From Earliella scabrosa (taxonomy: Eukaryota; Basidiomycota; Agaricomycetes; Polyporales; Polyporaceae): a DNA stretch of 64,000 bases. Position numbers and translations under genes: made by a program. The stretch spans positions 992,001 through 1,056,000 of the forward strand of contig JABYQQ010000008.1 of assembly GCA_022605405.1 (NCBI GenBank), given 5' to 3'. The notes under the pieces were generated by a model, which was not told the DNA's origin, searched no databases, and worked only from the letters and a program-made list of their open reading frames with translations. Of the stretch, positions 59,691 through 64,000 are shown one piece after another; position 1 is the stretch's first letter; every line of letters starts with the position of its first letter.

Positions 59691-62600
59691 AGAGCCTTCA
59701 GTCTGACTCCCCCGGCCCGTGGTGCGCTTGTCTTTGTCTGTGGGTGACAGCTAGCGTCCTTTCTGGCATGTGGTGTGTAGTACTTGGCGTATATGGCGTG
59801 TTGAGCTCTGATGGACTTTGTGCGTCGTTGGTTGTCTGCTCCGATGACGTTGTGTACTACAGCGTGCGCGTTCCGCGTCCCACGCATTGTATAATGATCA
59901 TCCCTCTTACCCTCTAGGCAGCCCTCACCAGTCATGTCCGGGCGCCGATTCTCCCGAACATGGCGGAACCGTGGATTCGCGGGCGTCCGGCCGGGGAGAG
60001 AAGGTGTTCAGTACGCCCAATTGACCAGTCCGACAAGCTCAAACTCGCCATAAACGTCATGCAATCTGACCAGGTCCCACAGAAATACTTGCTACTGATT
60101 AGGTTAACTTCCCATCCGCGCTTTCTCATGCTTGGCGGCGTTTGCTGCTCTGCTTCTGTGGTTCTCAAAATCCGAGAGCCTCAGCTCAGCCGTGACCATG
60201 TGTTACCTCAGCTGTGAAGGTTGAACGCTCCACGCGCGTTGCGAATGTTCTCGACGTCGGAGACCAGAGCTTGAAGACCGGCGGGAGCTGAAGAACTCTG
60301 TTAACAGCGCGGTGCGAACCCGGCCATCTCGGTACCTTGCTGCGTCGACGCCCGCCCGCCCGGTGCCTGCTGCGTTTGGATGGATTCTGGTTGGTGGGCC
60401 GGTGAGCCAGCGGGTCAAAGGACGGCGAGCCGCGGACCCAGGACGCTTCCATGCCGTCGTCCTTCGCGACGATGCCACACTCTCTGACAGGGCAACTGGC
60501 ACGCCAGTCGTAGCTCGATGCTGCGAGCCAGCATTCGACTTCGACTTCGTTCCGGACGCGCGCCGATTGAGGGGGCCGCTTCCGCGTACGGATTGGCCAG
60601 CGATAATGCACAACGTCCCCACCAGCGCATTATGCAAACCCGCATCACGTCTCTCCTCGTCATGCTCACTGTATATTGATAGCAGAGTTGACGGCGCGCA
60701 GTCCGAGCGATCCATGGACGTCGCGATCTATCGCGAACATGTCGAGAGCGTGTCGTAATGCATAACGTGCTTTGTCGTCCGCCCGACCCTGCCCGGGAGC
60801 AGTGCGTCCATGCATTACGGTCCACGTCCGACCGCTGATCGCGCTAGTGAGTGTGCATGAATGCATATCGCGTGTCGATTTCCAGTCGTGCTGAACCATC
60901 GCATTATCGCAGTGCTGTGGCGCCGGCATCAGTACCGGTGTGTCCAGGCGTCGACGATTGGTAGGCTTTTCGAGGGCCGAGGCTGCAATCAGGCTGTTGG
61001 GCACGGATCCGTAGGTCTGCTGAGCATGAACGACAGTCGACACGTCGACTGCAGCAGGACACAGAATGCAGCGGACGGCAGAGCGTGTGGAGCCCGCGTA
61101 CGTACGTGGTTCCAGCCTGCCGCAATGCGGACATAGGCAGCCCGCAGCTTGCAGTTGCGGGAGTCGGCTTGAACAGGTTAAGACTCGATGCATGGTGAGC
61201 TCATGCTGCATACTGAGCTATGTTTAGGTCGCAGTCGAGCTCATAGTTCATTCGTGATAAACGCAGCTGACCGGGTCTGAGTTTCGGCCTCGAAAGCCCC
61301 GCTAAGGTGCCTCCGACTCGGAGCCTGATGCTGTTAACCTTGAAACGGCGTAAATGGCAGTGGTAAAATGAAACCCTACTATGTTTACCTCACTGCGGGC
61401 TGCGTCGCGCTCCGCCGCCGACGTCGGGCAGATATACATATCCCAGCGCCAGGGGTGTATAGCGATGTTTGTGGTTGTCCCGACGTGGGATAGCTGGTGT
61501 GCACTGGGCATGTCAATGATCCATATCCCCGCCATCGGCTGAAGGGGGAGCAATGTGCCCGTGCTCTCTCATTTCTCCCTTCTTCAGTCACTTCAGCTCT
61601 CCCCGCCCGTTGTCTGTTGGTGTCAGGACCCTCACAACCCACCGTGGTCTCCACCTCCACCCGCCGCCTGTCCAGGAGGCTCTTCCCGTCCCGATGGGAC
61701 AGCAGCTGGCGCAATCCTCACTTCTTACGCTCGATCTTCCTCCCTCCAGAACCTGTTCCTGCAGCCCCGTCCTCGTCCAAACTCCAGCGAAAACTCACTC
61801 CCAGACCTCTGGTAGCCTATTCCGCCGCACCACACCCACGCGCCGCGCGACGTCGAGCCCAGCCTGGCGGACTGCGCTGCAGCGCATGTCGGTAAGGTCT
61901 GGCACGAGCAGCAGACGGCGATGAGCGCGGTGTCCATGAGGTAGACGAGCTTGGCCAGCGCGAGGACGTCCGTCCCGCCGTAGGTCATGCCGTACCCGAC
62001 CGTCGTGCGGTACCACCATGTGTCGGGGCGTCGGCGATTCACCTTAAGGAGCGGCCCATGTCAGCGTTTAGGAAGGATGCGTACGTATGTTGGGGTCAAG
62101 CAGTGAGCTCGGTTGGCAGGTGGGTGTCGACCAGAGTGATCGGGCACCGTGCGGGTAGAGCGCGTGTGCGACGGGTAAGGTTGCGGGATGTGCGGCCGAG
62201 CGGCGGGATGAGGTAGCAATGGCGGTGAAGCGATGATGAACTGAGCTATAACGGAAGCGTGCCTTGAGGTTGCAAATGGTGGAGCAGTGCTGATAATCAA
62301 CACGAGGTACAGTATGTGTGAGTATGTGTGTTGAATGACGAGCGATAGAAGATAGCGACGGACCTAAGTCGGGTTACGCAGAGTCGAGTTGCTGCTGCAC
62401 GCTGGGCCCGCCATCGCGGTACCCAGCCTCGAAGAGCTCCCAGCCGCGTTTGACGCACCCTGCAAGAGTCCTCTTCTTTCTCTGTTCGCAGGCAGACAAA
62501 TTCTGTCAGTGATGAGCGAATGTGTCGTTTTCAGACATCGGAAGAGTAGCGCACAACACAGTATATTGACCGAACTGTGGCATGGCGCTCGCCACGCGCG

Positions 62601-63460
62601 TACATCTGGCGACTTTCGACTACAGGCACCCGGACTCAACATAAAAGGTGAGGCCTACCAGCACCGTTCGCCGAGGTCGCCAGAGGATGGCGCATAGGAT
62701 GTCCTGGGGTACTTCATTTGCAGATATCAGACGGTATGGTCCACACGATCGCTCGCATGGATACCTTTGGTCGGGTAGTGGACGAGAGGCTTGCGATACG
62801 CGAAGCCCCTCTCTGCTACCCAACCATCGGTCCCGGTGATATTCTCGACTCTTCTCCGTAGCGTCGTTCTGGGCCGAGAAGGCGCCAGAGCGACAGATCC
62901 GGCGAAGACGTCGATCAAAGGTTTGCTGACAGAGTCACAGAGTCAGCAGAAGCAGCGAGAGGAAAAGAGTGAAAGACTAACTGTTAATTTGCTTTTCTAT
63001 TCCTATTTCTTTGATTTGCGACTGGCATTCTAGGGTTTTCTCGCTGTGGACGTATGCGATGAGAACGCGAGGCGACTAGCTGAGAGCAGTGACTGCTCAC
63101 CTTATATGTTGTTGTATGCGGGCTTGAGGAAGGGGGGATGCGTGCTTGAGGAGGAGGAGGGTGGACGGGTAGGTGGAAGGGGGGTATGGCGGGCGGGCTG
63201 GAAGAGGGAGTAGTCGGAGGAAGTCGCGCCGGGTCGGAGTGGTTGGTAAGGAGGGATAGGCGGTCTTGGAGAACGTGGGTGAGGCGGGCGACGGGCTGGA
63301 TGGATGAGGAACAGGGCGGGTGGAAAGGAAGGGGGTGGTTGGGGAAGGAGGCGGGGGTGGGTCAACGCAGACGAGGGATACTGCGCTGGACTGCATCGCT
63401 ACAGTCGGACTGAGCACGGGAAGGAGACAACGGTGGGGCTGACTCACATGAGAGAGAGAC
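59691..63460. other. long stretch without a supported gene
   Basis: Open frames here (for example minus 60666-61211 with two CxxC pairs, and minus 61725-62042) lack splice continuity or recognisable motifs. Purine-rich low complexity occurs at 63120-63370. A diverged or lineage-specific gene cannot be excluded. Confidence 0.35.
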
Positions 63461-64000
63461 CGTGTACACCATCAGACCTGTCCGCCGTCGATGACCTGCG
63501 GCTGACGAAGTCGTCCTGCAATTGGATGACACCGGGCTCTGCTCACTGTCGACCAAGGGACGCGTGAGTATGAGTGGTATGCAAGGATCATGCTACATAC
63601 TCGATGATCGTGGTCGCGCAGCTCTACTGCATGTCGTGCAAGGTCGGCAGCCACATGCAGAGATCGCTATGACAGAGGTTGGTGAGCCAGGCAAGAGAAG
63701 GAGAAGGGCATACGAAGGATACTCACCGACCACGCTGGGTTACCTCTGCCTTGTCTCGCGTCGGGGGAACATGGCGGGAGAGAGGAAGAGTCCATTGGGG
63801 TGCAAGGCCAGAACGAGCGGGATTATATGTAGGCCTCGCAGGTCCACGTGGAAACTGTCAACCACGGTCAGCCTCGCCAGCCGAAGAGGGAGAGAGAACC
63901 TGCCAGCCGAATTTGGCTCGGGATCGACGAAGTCCTTGCCTGACGTCATGGGCCGATCCTCGACCTCTTCGGGCGAAGAGAGCATTGCGCGCGGCGGGCT
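63461..64000 (-). CDS. possible 5' part of a leftward gene entering from the right edge (unidentified)
   Basis: On the minus strand 63985-63750 is open and GC3-rich: SPEEVEDRPMTSGKDFVDPE, then FHVDLRGLHIIPLVLALHPN. A 45-nt stretch between them (GTTCTC...TTGACAG) could be an intron. Further left, pieces such as LHVAADLARHAVELRDHDHR near 63655-63600 sit between plausible splice sites. I do not recognise a family and cannot fix the structure. Confidence 0.25.

Noticed and set aside
60666..61211. 181-codon minus-strand frame with two CxxC pairs
   Set aside because: Codon use is not like neighbouring genes, no splice partners or recognisable fold, and overlapping frames on the other strand are nearly as long.
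61725..62042. Minus-strand frame with a hydrophobic stretch (YGGTDVLALAKLVYLMDTAL)
   Set aside because: Briefly resembled a small membrane protein, but I found no start context, splice sites or downstream continuity to make a gene.

Overview
The window is nuclear DNA of a mushroom-forming basidiomycete (Agaricomycetes; a polypore is my best guess from protein resemblance, not proven). Genes are cut by many 45-70 nt GT-AG introns, third codon positions are GC-rich, splicing genes of the intron-rich type are present (Cwc22, SF3B4), and a mushroom-type transposase and a Dicer occur. Exon boundaries below were read by eye from splice signals, reading frame and protein continuity.

Layout. 1-6.4 kb: the start of a Rossmann-fold gene, then four genes of one MYND zinc-finger family. 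6.6-7.3 kb: a small secreted cysteine-rich protein. 7.3-9.4 kb: short inverted-repeat elements, a tRNA-like SINE candidate and a long palindrome. 9.4-17.2 kb: a block with an unknown gene, a large CACTA/Plavaka-like transposase with a frameshift, and a second unknown gene with Asp/Gly and Glu/Gly repeats. 18-26.9 kb: a second MYND cluster (four apparently intact genes, one with a destroyed finger, one relic) plus a membrane protein. 27.2-51.2 kb: a mostly housekeeping island with a possible DUF6697 protein, an FG-GAP/ITFG1-type receptor, a LACTB2-type hydrolase, Cwc22, a senescence-domain protein, Cdc42, Emc4, rhamnose mutarotase, Rab11, a phosducin-like protein and Dicer. 51.7-56.4 kb: a third MYND cluster (three genes and one relic, the relic carrying a fresh Mutator-like MITE). 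57-59.7 kb: a small secreted peptide and SF3B4. 59.7-64 kb: little that can be supported.

The striking feature is the MYND family: 12 recognisable full-length copies plus two relics in 56 kb. Each has a two-exon structure in which one phase-2 intron splits the finger between its last His and last Cys, followed by a C-terminal region of about 260 residues with a shared signature I cannot assign to a named domain. Several are head-to-head pairs with about 200 bp between start codons. Broken copies and transposon scars in and around the clusters suggest birth-and-death evolution. The housekeeping genes serve splicing (Cwc22, SF3B4), vesicle traffic and polarity (Rab11, Cdc42), ER membrane-protein insertion (Emc4), protein folding (phosducin-like) and RNA silencing (Dicer).
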